From Deltaproteobacteria bacterium (GTDB lineage Bacteria; Desulfobacterota; WTBG01; CAIYCZ01; CAIRTM01), in contig JAFGCP010000021.1 of NCBI GenBank assembly GCA_016932595.1, positions 1-34,744 of the forward strand: a stretch of DNA of 34,744 nucleotides. Reading direction: 5' to 3'. Numbering within the stretch: the first letter of the stretch is position 1; each line of letters starts with the position of its first letter. A model generated the notes under the pieces. That model made no database searches. It saw only the letters and a list, made by a program, of their open reading frames with translations, and was not told the origin of the DNA. Both the position numbers and the translations under genes were made by a program. Below, in pieces: positions 7,683 to 16,374 of this stretch.

Positions 7683-8849
7683 ATGGTGTCTGATGCCAGG
7701 AACAGAAAGGTTCTGTTTGTTATTCGTTATTTTCACCCATTTATCGGCGGCATGGAAAAGCAAGCCCTCACTGTTGCCGCGGCCCTTGCCAGACAGGGCT
7801 GGCACATCGAAGTTGTGACAAGCAGGCTTCACCGTTCCTGGGCGCCAAGGGAAGAAATACAAAATATTTCAATTACCCGTTTACCTACTCTGCGTCTCAA
7901 ATATGTTGGCGCTTTCATTTTTCTTGTAAGCCTTATCCTCTATCTTTATAAAAACAGATTCTCCTGCTCAATGATTCAGACGTTTCAGGTCGGCTATACC
8001 TCTGCAGCTGCTATCATGATGGCAAACATATTCAACAAGGCCTCTGTATTAAAGCTTGCCTGCAGCGGCGCCGGCGGTGATATCAAAAACCATGAGCGGT
8101 CATGTCTGGGGAGGTTTTTTTTGGCATGCTGCAAGAATGCCACAGCCATTGTCGTTCTGAACGAAGAAATGCAGCGTGAGCTTGCTGGAATCGGCTATCC
8201 GCTTTATAAAACCCGTGCTATTGTCAACGGTGTTGATACCGGTATATATCATCCGGCAGAGAATCGAAGCGAGCTGAGACAGTCGATGGGGCTGCCTGAT
8301 GAAAAAATTTTTGTTTATACAGGAAGAATACTGTTTTCACAAAAAAGAACTGATTGGCTCGTGCGCGCGATTTGCAGGATTCAGAGCGCTCAACGTTTCA
8401 GACTGTATATAATCGGGGAGGGGCGTGATGGCGCTCTTCTTCAAACACTCTGCAAGCAGTTGGGTGTGCATGACAGGGTTAAAATCTTGAATACGGTTCC
8501 CTGTATGGCACCTTTTCTGCAGTCCGCAGATGTTTTTATATTGCCGTCGGCCTATGAAGGTATATCCAACTCCCTGCTTGAAGCAATGGCCTCCGGTCTT
8601 GCAGTTCTCGCAACCGATATTCCCGGGAACAGGGAGCTTATCGACGATGGTGTCACGGGAATACTCATACCGTGTGGTAATGATGAGAAACTGATCAGCG
8701 CTCTTGAAGCACTCCTGGTGGATGATGCAAGGGCTGCAGATCTTGGAAAAAATGCCCGGGAAAAGGTCTGTCGTCACTATGCAGTGAAAAAAGTTGCGCA
8801 GCAGTATGGGGAGCTTTACGATTTCCTGATAAAAGGACGTGCCGCATAG
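7683..8849 (+). CDS. glycosyltransferase family 4 (GT-B)
   Basis: A 388-residue GT-B enzyme, predicted to add a sugar from a nucleotide donor to a growing glycan at the inner face of the membrane. The N-terminal domain starts with the typical VLFVIRYFHPFIGGMEK, with a glycine-rich acceptor loop. The C-terminal domain has the donor-binding signature YEGISNSLLEAMASG, with the E-x7-E pair at about Glu292 and Glu300. The frame is open from GTG 7620, but GGAG (7672-7675) is 7 bases before ATG 7683, which also starts right before the fold; ATG 7680 is an alternative. It follows the Wzy_C-like gene by 79 bases. The sugar is unknown. Confidence 0.88.
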   Translation: MVSDARNRKVLFVIRYFHPFIGGMEKQALTVAAALARQGWHIEVVTSRLHRSWAPREEIQNISITRLPTLRLKYVGAFIFLVSLILYLYKNRFSCSMIQTFQVGYTSAAAIMMANIFNKASVLKLACSGAGGDIKNHERSCLGRFFLACCKNATAIVVLNEEMQRELAGIGYPLYKTRAIVNGVDTGIYHPAENRSELRQSMGLPDEKIFVYTGRILFSQKRTDWLVRAICRIQSAQRFRLYIIGEGRDGALLQTLCKQLGVHDRVKILNTVPCMAPFLQSADVFILPSAYEGISNSLLEAMASGLAVLATDIPGNRELIDDGVTGILIPCGNDEKLISALEALLVDDARAADLGKNAREKVCRHYAVKKVAQQYGELYDFLIKGRAA

Positions 8850-8993
8850 CAGCGGTTGCTCCCCGGTCAGGCTGCAGCTTTCTGACAGATTCCGCATATG
8901 CAAAAAAAAGAACCTTTGAAAAAAACGTCAACGATGAGCTGTGGATGCGTTATCGCCTGCGGGCTCCATGAAGACTGATTTAAGGCTGAAAGC

Positions 8994-9104
8994 ATGCTGA
9001 TGAATATATTTAAAGGGGCTGATGCTCCCGGCAGGAACCAGTGGAAAAGAAAAGAAGGGGTAAATGCGTTTGTGCCGGCAGCCGTAGAGCCTCTGATAGG
9101 TTGA
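8994..9104 (+). CDS. small hypothetical ORF (36 codons)
   Basis: A 36-codon frame starting ATG 8994, with AAGG 8 bases upstream, and ending TGA 4 bases before the next gene's ATG. The product is basic in the middle with no membrane segment and no recognised family. Position and ribosome site make translation, possibly coupled to the downstream gene, conceivable. The rest of the 259-base gap (8850-9108) shows no clear structure. Confidence 0.25.
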   Translation: MLMNIFKGADAPGRNQWKRKEGVNAFVPAAVEPLIG

Positions 9105-9108
9105 AACT

Positions 9109-10374
9109 ATGAAAATTACTCAGCCGCAATGCGCGCCTTACAGGGACCGGTATGTGTTTTTTCTTTTTGCGATGTTGATTGCGATTGCAGTTCTCGTCAT
9201 CAGCTATATTTCTACGAAAAACTATTATGCGCCGGAATTGGTTTTTACCGGACTATTAAGTTCCTCCGAACACACATCCGCCTACCCCCCTGGTATTTTT
9301 CTGATTGTCAGCTGCTTTCAGAAAATAACAGGGCTTGCCGTCAATCATTATGTCTATAAAGTCATCATGCTCATGCTGTGGTTCTGGGCAGCGTTTGCAA
9401 CTGCGCGATATGTTTTGGGTAAAGGCTGGCTCTGTTTCTTTGCTGTTTGCGCCATGATGCTCAATCCGTATTTTATCTGGTCCTGCCTCATGTCATCGGC
9501 TGCCGCCAGTGAATGCTTTTTTATGTTTTTGTCGTTTTATATGCTGATCAGATTGCATGATAGCGTCTCCGATAGTGGCAGCCATAGAGCTTTTTTCTGC
9601 TTCCTGGCAGGTCTTCTCGCTGCGTCTGCACTTGTACGATCTACAAATTTCGTGATTTTGTTTTCCCTGCTGGGGGTTTTTGTTTGTGCAGGGAGGAGGA
9701 AGGCAAAAAAGTATTTTGCGGGATTGCTGCTTATTTTTTGTATCTATACAGCCTTGTTCTGCTTGTATAACTATAAACGCTCTCTGTCGTTCGGGCTGGG
9801 AACAACATTCGGGATTAATTTTTTTATAGGGAACAACCGTGACTACCTCCATGGACACCCCAATTATGATATTGATATTTTTTTCGAGAAAAAAATACTT
9901 GCAGGCATAAAAAGCGGGATCAAGGGGTTCAGTGAGGCGCAGCAGAATGAGTATTTTTTCAAGGCTGGTATAAATGAAATACGTCAGGATGTGCCGGCTT
10001 TTCTCTATCGCTGCATTGTGAAGTCATTATGGCACTGGTTGAATGTCGAAAAAATACCCCGTTTTGCCGCGCCGGAGACCTATATTGAGGGTGATGGAAA
10101 AACAGTACACGTGGGCGGCATTGTTATTTTGCCAGCCCTGCTGTATGTTGTGTACAAGCTGTTGTATATCCCTCTTTTTGTCGGGGCGCTGCTTCTTCTT
10201 TTTGGCAGGAAGCTATCCTTAAAGGAAGCGGTTTTTTTTGTGCCGTATTTTGCATTATGGCCCGTTGTTGTTCTGCTTTTTCCTGATACGCGATTCAAAA
10301 TATGCGCAGAGATCATGGCGGTTATACCGATGATGCGGTGTCTGCAGTATGGACTCCGGAAATACCATGGGTAA
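9109..10374 (+). CDS. multi-pass membrane protein, GT-C glycosyltransferase-like
   Basis: A 421-residue protein with about ten hydrophobic segments. After the first segment comes an external loop with SAYPPGIFL, resembling the YPP motif of the PMT/ArnT-like GT-C families, which use polyprenyl-phosphate sugars outside the cytoplasmic membrane. An obvious Asp-Asp or Asp-x-Asp pair in that first loop is missing; only Glu residues are present, so catalytic status is unclear. The C-terminal region has several helices and a short cytoplasmic tail. It is followed by a convergent gene at 10436. The call to the GT-C superfamily rests on topology and one motif, so it is moderate; otherwise it is an unknown membrane protein. 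Confidence 0.55.
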   Translation: MKITQPQCAPYRDRYVFFLFAMLIAIAVLVISYISTKNYYAPELVFTGLLSSSEHTSAYPPGIFLIVSCFQKITGLAVNHYVYKVIMLMLWFWAAFATARYVLGKGWLCFFAVCAMMLNPYFIWSCLMSSAAASECFFMFLSFYMLIRLHDSVSDSGSHRAFFCFLAGLLAASALVRSTNFVILFSLLGVFVCAGRRKAKKYFAGLLLIFCIYTALFCLYNYKRSLSFGLGTTFGINFFIGNNRDYLHGHPNYDIDIFFEKKILAGIKSGIKGFSEAQQNEYFFKAGINEIRQDVPAFLYRCIVKSLWHWLNVEKIPRFAAPETYIEGDGKTVHVGGIVILPALLYVVYKLLYIPLFVGALLLLFGRKLSLKEAVFFVPYFALWPVVVLLFPDTRFKICAEIMAVIPMMRCLQYGLRKYHG

Positions 10375-10435
10375 GGCTGTCTGAATCATCGCGTGGAAAA
10401 TTAAAAGCGGCCGCCCTTGTGCGCCGGCCGGCGGC

Positions 10436-11149
10436 TTACCAGAGGTTTTCAAGAAACTCGCCATAATGAATATCAGGGATGAAATTATACGGCGGATAGA
10501 ATCTGCCATGGCGTGAATAGAGTCCGTATACAATAATGAATGGCCCCCTGAAGATTTTCGGTGCAGGCTGCATGCTCCATTGAACAGGCAAAGATTTGTT
10601 TGCAGCTGCCTGCAGGTCTTTTAGTGATACAGGGTTCCGGTCTTTGTCAGTTGATATCCAGGACGTGTTCGAATCGACGACTAACCAGCCATTTTGCGTT
10701 AAGACCTCAGTAATGGAGTGGGACTCAATGTCAGGTGTTGCAAGTGCTTCAAGAGAAGATTCAGCAGCTTTTTTTGCGTAGACTGAAACATGCCGTGTTT
10801 TGAATCCGGCATAGATTAAAATTTTTTCAATAGCCCTGCTTCTGTCATAGCATAACCCGGTTTTTGCAATATACAAATCCATGGGCTCCCTTTGCTGGTC
10901 GAATGGCAGGCCCTGGTTTTTGGCTGCAACTTTGAGAACAGAGCGTTGAACCGAAATTATAAAATTCAATTCTTCCGTATAGGTGGGTTTTTCTGGTAAA
11001 CGCGCTATGCCCTCCAGATACCGCGGTATGTACTGTTTGTCTTCCTGTGACAAGGCAGTATCTACCCGGTGGACATACAGTGTCACGAGAGCACACATGA
11101 GAAAGGTTCCGATTGCACATGCGGCGGCTGTTGTTCCGGTTGCTTTCAT
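10436..11149 (-). CDS. transglutaminase-like cysteine protein, membrane-anchored
   Basis: A 237-residue protein with one N-terminal hydrophobic segment (about residues 6-26) that would anchor or export it. The rest resembles the transglutaminase-like fold: Cys100 in GLCYDRSRA at the start of a helix, His144 in ESHSITEV and Asp159 in VVDSN, spaced as in the Cys-His-Asp triad. Family members act as peptidases, amidases or cross-linkers and occur beside exopolysaccharide genes. The frame opens at 11224, but ATG 11149, with AGGAG 4 bases upstream, is a much better start and puts the hydrophobic segment at the N-terminus. It is convergent with the 9109 gene and divergent from the SGNH gene. Substrate unknown. 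Confidence 0.62.
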   Translation of the reverse strand: MKATGTTAAACAIGTFLMCALVTLYVHRVDTALSQEDKQYIPRYLEGIARLPEKPTYTEELNFIISVQRSVLKVAAKNQGLPFDQQREPMDLYIAKTGLCYDRSRAIEKILIYAGFKTRHVSVYAKKAAESSLEALATPDIESHSITEVLTQNGWLVVDSNTSWISTDKDRNPVSLKDLQAAANKSLPVQWSMQPAPKIFRGPFIIVYGLYSRHGRFYPPYNFIPDIHYGEFLENLW

Positions 11150-11346
11150 GGAGCTCCTGATGCATGTGAAAAAAGCTTTTTTAGCCTCACAGCAATCAAG
11201 GTTTATGGTGCCCGTGAAATCCATGATGCCTGTGCAAAGGCCGGTCAGCCCTTAAGGGTGTAAAACAGCACCAGCATCCAGTTTAAAAATTTTATCAGAA
11301 ACCGGGCTATGTTACAAGCGATGATGACAGGCGATGAGGATTGGTT

Positions 11347-12615
11347 ATGCGGAAATCAATGAAAAATTTTTTGCTGGTCTGCGCCAGCAGTGCTGCGGCT
11401 TTACTTGCCCTTGAAATTTTTTTGAGGCTCAGCGGCTTTTCCTATCCGGGATTTTACCAGTACGACAGGGCTGCTGGTTCGGCCCATCGTCCGGGCGCTG
11501 AGGGCTGGTGGCGCGAGGAAGGCCGGGGGTTTGTTAAAATTAACCGCTTCGGCATGAGGGATGACCGCGAGATCAGCAAAAAAAAACCTTCCGGGGTCTA
11601 TCGCATAGCAGTGCTCGGAGATTCATACGCGGAAGCTTTTCAAGTGCCGGTTGGGGATACGTTCTGGCGTGTTCTGGAAAATAAGCTCCATGCCTGCGGT
11701 GCTTTTGACGGCAAAAAAGCAGAGGTCCTGAATTTCGGCGTAGCCGGCTATGCAACAGTGCAGGAATTGCTCACCCTTCGCAGCAGGGTGTGGGATTTTC
11801 AGCCGGATATGGTCCTGCTGGCATTTCTGTCTGGCAATGACGTGCGCGACAATCACCCGTCTCTCTGCCCCGCGCCTTCCCGGCCTTTTTTTGTTTTGCA
11901 GGACAGCTCATTGAGCCTGGATACCGCCCTGTTGCAGTCTTATTCCTTTCGTTTTAAATCCAGCTCCCTGTATGCAGGAACCGTGAAAGTTCTGGACTGT
12001 TTTCGCCTGTATCAGTTTATAAAGAAAGCCCAAAGAGATTTTTTTGTCAGACGCCATGCGGCACCGCTCCCAAAGCGTCAGCCGCAGACAGGCGCTGAGC
12101 CCAGCCCTCTCGCACAGAAACCCGATCCAGCCGAACCTGCCGGTACACAGCCCGGCCCGGACATTGGACTGGACAACCATATTTACCTGCCCCCGCAGTC
12201 GAAAGAATGGGAGGAGGCATGGCGGATTACTGAAGCGCTGCTTGCGCAGATGCGCCGGGAGGTTGCGGAACGGGGGGCGAGATTTCTTCTGGTGAGCTTG
12301 ACAAACGGCATTCAGGTGCATCCCGATCCGAAAGCCAGAGAGGCCTTTGCCCGGTCCCTTGGCTGTGATGACCTGCTGTATCCTGACAGGCGAATCGCTT
12401 CCTTTGCAGCTGCTCAGGGCATTGAAGCGATTGTTCTTGCGCCACCAATGCAGAAGCGTGCGGAGCAGACGCAGCGCTATTTCCATGGTTTCCCCAATAC
12501 CAGTATGGGGGGCGGGCACTGGAATGAAAATGGACACCGGGTAGCGGGCGAAATAATAGCTGAATACTTGTGTAATCAGGGGAAGAACACAGCCGACCAG
12601 CAAACAGGGCATTGA
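11347..12615 (+). CDS. SGNH/GDSL hydrolase-like protein, membrane-anchored
   Basis: A 422-residue protein. An N-terminal hydrophobic segment (about residues 6-26) acts as signal anchor. The SGNH blocks follow: LGDSYAEAF (nucleophile Ser93), FGVAGYATVQE (block II Gly), LSGNDVRDN (block III Asn) and a C-terminal GHWNENGHRVAG (His). Related exported enzymes add or remove O-acetyl or other ester groups on polysaccharide. A Pro/Gln-rich low-complexity stretch lies at about residues 235-270. The residue two before the last-block His, usually Asp in D-x-H, is Gly here. ATG 11347 is chosen over the TTG at 11341 because GAGGA (11336-11340) is 6 bases upstream of it. It probably modifies the glycan made by the cluster. 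Confidence 0.78.
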   Translation: MRKSMKNFLLVCASSAAALLALEIFLRLSGFSYPGFYQYDRAAGSAHRPGAEGWWREEGRGFVKINRFGMRDDREISKKKPSGVYRIAVLGDSYAEAFQVPVGDTFWRVLENKLHACGAFDGKKAEVLNFGVAGYATVQELLTLRSRVWDFQPDMVLLAFLSGNDVRDNHPSLCPAPSRPFFVLQDSSLSLDTALLQSYSFRFKSSSLYAGTVKVLDCFRLYQFIKKAQRDFFVRRHAAPLPKRQPQTGAEPSPLAQKPDPAEPAGTQPGPDIGLDNHIYLPPQSKEWEEAWRITEALLAQMRREVAERGARFLLVSLTNGIQVHPDPKAREAFARSLGCDDLLYPDRRIASFAAAQGIEAIVLAPPMQKRAEQTQRYFHGFPNTSMGGGHWNENGHRVAGEIIAEYLCNQGKNTADQQTGH

Positions 12616-12700
12616 CGCTTGCAGGTTTGTGCTGACCGCTGTTTATTCAGCGTGGACCACTATCCTGCTCCAGCCTGATGGCAGAGAACGCAGCCGCGCG

Positions 12701-14224
12701 TCAATCTGAAATAGTGGATTGCCGCTGATATACCGCCACCTGCCGGAAGGATATTATTCGTCTGTACTGATCCCGGAACTGCTGCAGGCTGTGGGACTGC
12801 CAGTCAGGCAGACCGGAGGGTTCCCCTTTCCATGGGGGGCTATGCATAACGATCACCTGAGGCGGATTTGATTTAAACCACCAATCCCACTCCTCTTTTT
12901 GCAGAGAGGGCAGCGCCTCCGGATGAAGAAGGCCGTGGATATCGCGTATCCGGCGTTTCGAAAAATAGCCTATGTAGCCGATTTCGGTTGCTGCAACGAC
13001 AAAATCCCCTGGTGTGTTCTGCTCAATCCACTCGCCAGCTGCCCTGTATTCGCTGCCAAGACGATACGGCTTCAATCGGCTGAAAGGTGCTGCGGCAAAT
13101 TTTGTCATGTATACGAGCACCATCACGGAAATGAAGGCCGCCCGAATAACTGCAGATACATGAAGGGCTTTGTTTGCCTCGAATAATCCGAAGATGCTTT
13201 GCCCTAGTGTGAATGCCCCAAGCACAATGGCAATATCCAGGGCCATATTGCCCGGGGCGAGATACCAAAAGTATCCAACAGGAGCGTCAAGCAGAGAATA
13301 TGCCGCAACCTGTATGGCGCCAAACGCCATTATCAGCAATAAAAAGCGATGCCCGTTCATGAAGTCGCGATATGCCTGAAAAACCCCCAGTGCTGCCAGC
13401 GGGTAACTTACCCAGGGTATCAATGGTTGATTAAGGAAAAAATTCAACCATGAGGGTTGCTTCCGCCACCATCCTATAGTGTGCTGAATCGCTTTAACAG
13501 AGACGCTGCTGGGCACTATGTGCCCATAGGTTGCCCATGAATACAGCAGCCAGGGCGTAAGTGTGGCGGCGAAGACTGTTAGCATGCCCCACAATAGTTT
13601 CCGCTCTGTTAGAAGATGCGCCCCTGCTAAAACGCCAATGAGGGCGATACCCTCCGGGCGCGATAGAGCAGTGAAGGCGCAGAACATGCCTGCTGTCAAA
13701 TATCGTCCATGGGTGTAGGCCAGTATTGAAAAAACAATGCATGCCATAAAAGTGCTTGTTTCCATTCCCCATGAGCGAATGGGCACAGAGGCGCTACTGA
13801 CAAAGATCGCCATCGTTAATGCCAGCAGTCGGTTGTACTGCCGTATGCCAAAGTAAATACCCGCGCCCAGCGCGATCAGGCCTGACAGGTATACGAAGCT
13901 GATGGTGGCTGGTGCCGCACAGGGGAACACTTTAGCGCCAGCCAGAATAAAGGCGTAAAATGGCGATGTTATAGGGTTTACCATTGCGTCGTAATTATAT
14001 GTCAAGCCATGTCCGTCCCAGAAATTGTCCACGACCCTCTGAAATATGTATGCATCATCCACAAGGCTTTTTTGCATTGACGCCGGGGATGCGGTTACAA
14101 AGGCGGCCCAGTAAAGCGCAAGCATGGAGAGCGCCAGTATATCCCGGACACGAAAAGGAAGGCGGCAAAGTGGGGTGAAGGCATGTAAGTACAAGTTCAT
14201 TTTGCACCACTGCTGATGTTGCAT
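12701..14224 (-). CDS. GT-C-like membrane glycosyltransferase
   Basis: A 507-residue protein with about 10-12 hydrophobic segments and a hydrophilic C-terminal domain (about 420-505) expected to lie outside the cytoplasm. The first external loop holds SLVDDAYIFQR, followed by GHGLTYN and NPITSPFYAF. This acidic-pair plus TSP pattern is like that of AftB-type and related GT-C enzymes that use polyprenyl-phosphate sugar donors. AAGG lies 7 bases before ATG 14224; an internal ATG eight codons later is possible. It is divergent from the DPM1-like GT2 at 14416, the enzyme type that would make such a donor. The acceptor is unknown. Confidence 0.7.
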   Translation of the reverse strand: MQHQQWCKMNLYLHAFTPLCRLPFRVRDILALSMLALYWAAFVTASPASMQKSLVDDAYIFQRVVDNFWDGHGLTYNYDAMVNPITSPFYAFILAGAKVFPCAAPATISFVYLSGLIALGAGIYFGIRQYNRLLALTMAIFVSSASVPIRSWGMETSTFMACIVFSILAYTHGRYLTAGMFCAFTALSRPEGIALIGVLAGAHLLTERKLLWGMLTVFAATLTPWLLYSWATYGHIVPSSVSVKAIQHTIGWWRKQPSWLNFFLNQPLIPWVSYPLAALGVFQAYRDFMNGHRFLLLIMAFGAIQVAAYSLLDAPVGYFWYLAPGNMALDIAIVLGAFTLGQSIFGLFEANKALHVSAVIRAAFISVMVLVYMTKFAAAPFSRLKPYRLGSEYRAAGEWIEQNTPGDFVVAATEIGYIGYFSKRRIRDIHGLLHPEALPSLQKEEWDWWFKSNPPQVIVMHSPPWKGEPSGLPDWQSHSLQQFRDQYRRIISFRQVAVYQRQSTISD

Positions 14225-14353
14225 ATCAAAACCTTATGCTTGAAAGGGGCTTTTTTATGTGCTGCTTATGCCGTGTACTTAAAAGCCGCCTGAACTCTGT
14301 TGAATGTGATTCCAGCTGGATGTTAGTTGCGCCGGCGCCGTGCTTGAGACATC

Positions 14354-14382
14354 TTTACAAGTCGCGGGGAAACTGTTAAACT
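14354..14382 (+). promoter_or_regulatory. probable sigma-70 promoter for the GT2 gene at 14416
   Basis: TTTACA (14354-14359) and TAAACT (14377-14382) are separated by exactly 17 bases, with five and four of six consensus matches. Transcription would start near 14389, shortly before the GT2 start, in the only gap between the divergent genes. Confidence 0.5.
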
Positions 14383-14398
14383 TCCCTAAAATAGGGAA
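14382..14398. promoter_or_regulatory. perfect inverted repeat at the predicted start point
   Basis: TTCCCTA and TAGGGAA form a perfect 7-base inverted repeat around AAA, abutting the putative -10 and covering the predicted +1 of the promoter at 14354. It could be an operator or a 5' leader hairpin. The GT2 start has no other convincing ribosome site, the nearest purine-rich AGGGA being inside this repeat. Confidence 0.4.
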
Positions 14399-14415
14399 AC
14401 GGCCTTGCCGAAAGC

Positions 14416-15375
14416 ATGAAAGTCATTATACAAATACCCTGCTATAACGAAGAGGCAACGCTGCCTGAAACGGTGCGTGACCTGCCCGCAGCCCTGGATG
14501 GGGTTGACGCGGTAGAGTATCTTGTCGTCGATGACGGGAGCAGCGATCGTACGGTTGAGGTTGCGCGCAGCCTCGGCGTTCATCACATTGTCAGGCTCAA
14601 AAACAGATGCGGCCTTGCCCTGGCATTCAAGGCGGGCATTGAGGCCTGTCTTGAACGCGGGGCTGACATCGTGGTGAATACCGATGGCGACAATCAATAT
14701 AGGGGCGCTGATATTCCGAAGCTGATCGGGCCGATTCTCCGGGGCGAGGCTGATATTGTCATCGGCGAACGGCCGATACAGGATATCCCCCATTTTTCGC
14801 CGCTGAAAAAATTTTTACAAAGAAAAGGAAGCGCCGTTGTCGGCTGGCTGGCAAATATGCGGGTTCCGGACGCGACCAGCGGTTTCAGGGCATTCACGCG
14901 CCAGGCTCTTCTGAAGCTGAATCTTGTCAGCGACTATACCTATACGCTTGAGTCCATCATCTATGCCGGCCGCAAGCATATTCCCGTCACCAGCGTCAGG
15001 ATCGGAGTCAACCCCATGACCCGCGAGTCCAGGCTTATCAAGAATATTATCTCCTATATGAGCCTTTCGGTGCTGACCATTCTGCGTGTGTGGCTCAATT
15101 ACGCAGCCCTGAAGATCAGCCTTTTAATTGCCGCAGCGCTCATTTTTCTTGGTCTGGCCATCGGAGCGCGCTTTCTTTATTATTTTGTTACCGAGGGCGG
15201 GGCCGGCCATGTTCAGTCGCTTATTTTGATGGCTGTTCTCATCTTTACGGGTTTCCAAATGGTGCTCATAGGTTTTCTTGCCGATCTTATAAGCGGCAAT
15301 AAACGGCTGCTGGAGGACATCAGCATGCGGGTCAAGCTCCTTGAGCAGGAGCATAAAAAGTCAAGCAGTACATGA
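14416..15375 (+). CDS. GT2 polyprenyl-phosphate-sugar synthase-like (DPM1-like) with C-terminal membrane helices
   Basis: A 319-residue family 2 GT-A enzyme. It has IIQIPCYNEEATLPET at the N-terminus, VVDDGSSDRT (donor-binding Asp pair) at about residue 38, and NTDGDNQY at about residue 95 as the metal-binding block. A conserved SGFRAF acceptor region lies near residue 155. Two hydrophobic segments at about 238-262 and 275-298 anchor it in the cytoplasmic membrane. Members with this layout load a sugar onto polyprenyl phosphate (dolichyl-phosphate mannose synthase, GtrB and ArnC types). It is transcribed away from the GT-C gene at 12701 and converges on the flippase-like gene at 15418, matching a lipid-linked sugar route. 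The sugar is unknown. Confidence 0.85.
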   Translation: MKVIIQIPCYNEEATLPETVRDLPAALDGVDAVEYLVVDDGSSDRTVEVARSLGVHHIVRLKNRCGLALAFKAGIEACLERGADIVVNTDGDNQYRGADIPKLIGPILRGEADIVIGERPIQDIPHFSPLKKFLQRKGSAVVGWLANMRVPDATSGFRAFTRQALLKLNLVSDYTYTLESIIYAGRKHIPVTSVRIGVNPMTRESRLIKNIISYMSLSVLTILRVWLNYAALKISLLIAAALIFLGLAIGARFLYYFVTEGGAGHVQSLILMAVLIFTGFQMVLIGFLADLISGNKRLLEDISMRVKLLEQEHKKSSST

Positions 15376-15417
15376 AGGTTATCCTGCCAGTCCTGGGCCC
15401 GCGCCGTCAGAACTGTT

Positions 15418-16374
15418 TTATTCGTTTGATGCGCCGGTAAAAAAGCTGCTTTTGCGCGCCAGGGTATAGGCCGTGACAAACATCAGGCCGTCAGCGGCAA
15501 TGCTGGCCGCGCGCAAAGCTATGGCCAGACCGCCTGCAACAGCAGGCCCGAATGCGGGGCTCAGCAACTCCAGCAGCACGACCTCCCGAACCCCAATTCC
15601 CGCTGGCGCTCCGAAGGCCAGCAGGCCGGCAATCCAGGAAGCAGCAAAGGCCCCCGTTAACAGAACAAGATGACTTTCCTTTGCCCCGAAAATTCCCGCT
15701 GCCAGGGCATCACCTGCCAGGCCGATCAGCAGAAACGTTATACTATAGAGGCCGAAGCAGCTTGCAAGACAACTCAGAAGGGTTCTGCCGCCTGCCTGCG
15801 TCCCGCTGCCGTGGCGGAACCTCTGCCAGAGCCAAAAGCCCGCTGCCCCGATAATCGGAACAGCAAATGCCGCACCTGGCAACAGCGCATGCAGCCAGGA
15901 TGGCAGAAACGCTGCAAGCGCCGGCGGCAAGACGGCATCGGCCATGCCAAAGCAGGCTGCGGCAACCGAAGCGGCCGTAATCAGAGCCCATCCAATCTCG
16001 ATGAGCAGGCTCATGGCGGCAGCTGCCGCAGGGATGCTGCAGCTTTTTCCCAGCACGACTCTACCGGCATAATGCGCAATATTGCCGGGCAAATATCGGG
16101 CAAATTGTGCCAGTATGAAAACTGCTATGCCATTAGCAGTTCGCACCGGAGCAGCATACAGCCGAAGCAGCAAGCACCAGGCATAGCCGCTCAGCATAAG
16201 CGCGCCGCAGTTCGCAAGAATTGCACCGGCAAGGGCCAAGAAAGTCCCTGCTCCCCAGGTGATGGGCGGCAGCGAAGAAAACTGTTGGATAGCCGTGATG
16301 GCAAAATAGGCCAGGGCTGCGAGCCCGATGGCGAAGCCCAGCCAGCGCAGCGCTGTTTTTATTGTCGTGTGCAT
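15418..16374 (-). CDS. lysylphosphatidylglycerol-synthase-TM-like (UPF0104/flippase-like) membrane protein
   Basis: A 318-residue protein with about eight hydrophobic segments and no soluble domain. The hallmark of the family is the GAPAGIGVREVVLLELL stretch near residue 260 and the FARYLPGNIAHYAGR stretch near residue 90. Members occur as the membrane half of MprF, and as stand-alone proteins beside GT genes, where a lipid-flipping role has been proposed but rarely proven. Its start overlaps the end of the upstream methyltransferase gene by 16 bases, indicating translational coupling. It is the last gene of the long minus-strand series and ends 42 bases from the convergent GT2. Confidence 0.8.
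   Translation of the reverse strand: MHTTIKTALRWLGFAIGLAALAYFAITAIQQFSSLPPITWGAGTFLALAGAILANCGALMLSGYAWCLLLRLYAAPVRTANGIAVFILAQFARYLPGNIAHYAGRVVLGKSCSIPAAAAAMSLLIEIGWALITAASVAAACFGMADAVLPPALAAFLPSWLHALLPGAAFAVPIIGAAGFWLWQRFRHGSGTQAGGRTLLSCLASCFGLYSITFLLIGLAGDALAAGIFGAKESHLVLLTGAFAASWIAGLLAFGAPAGIGVREVVLLELLSPAFGPAVAGGLAIALRAASIAADGLMFVTAYTLARKSSFFTGASNE

Noticed and set aside
8337-8903. A 188-codon minus-strand frame opposite the GT4 gene at 7683.
   Set aside because: It is a shadow of a GT4 with an intact donor motif; no ribosome site or recognisable domain.
10375-10440. GC-rich complementary segments between convergent genes, considered as a bidirectional terminator.
   Set aside because: Only four base pairs align cleanly before mismatches and the T-tracts are short, so the case is too weak.
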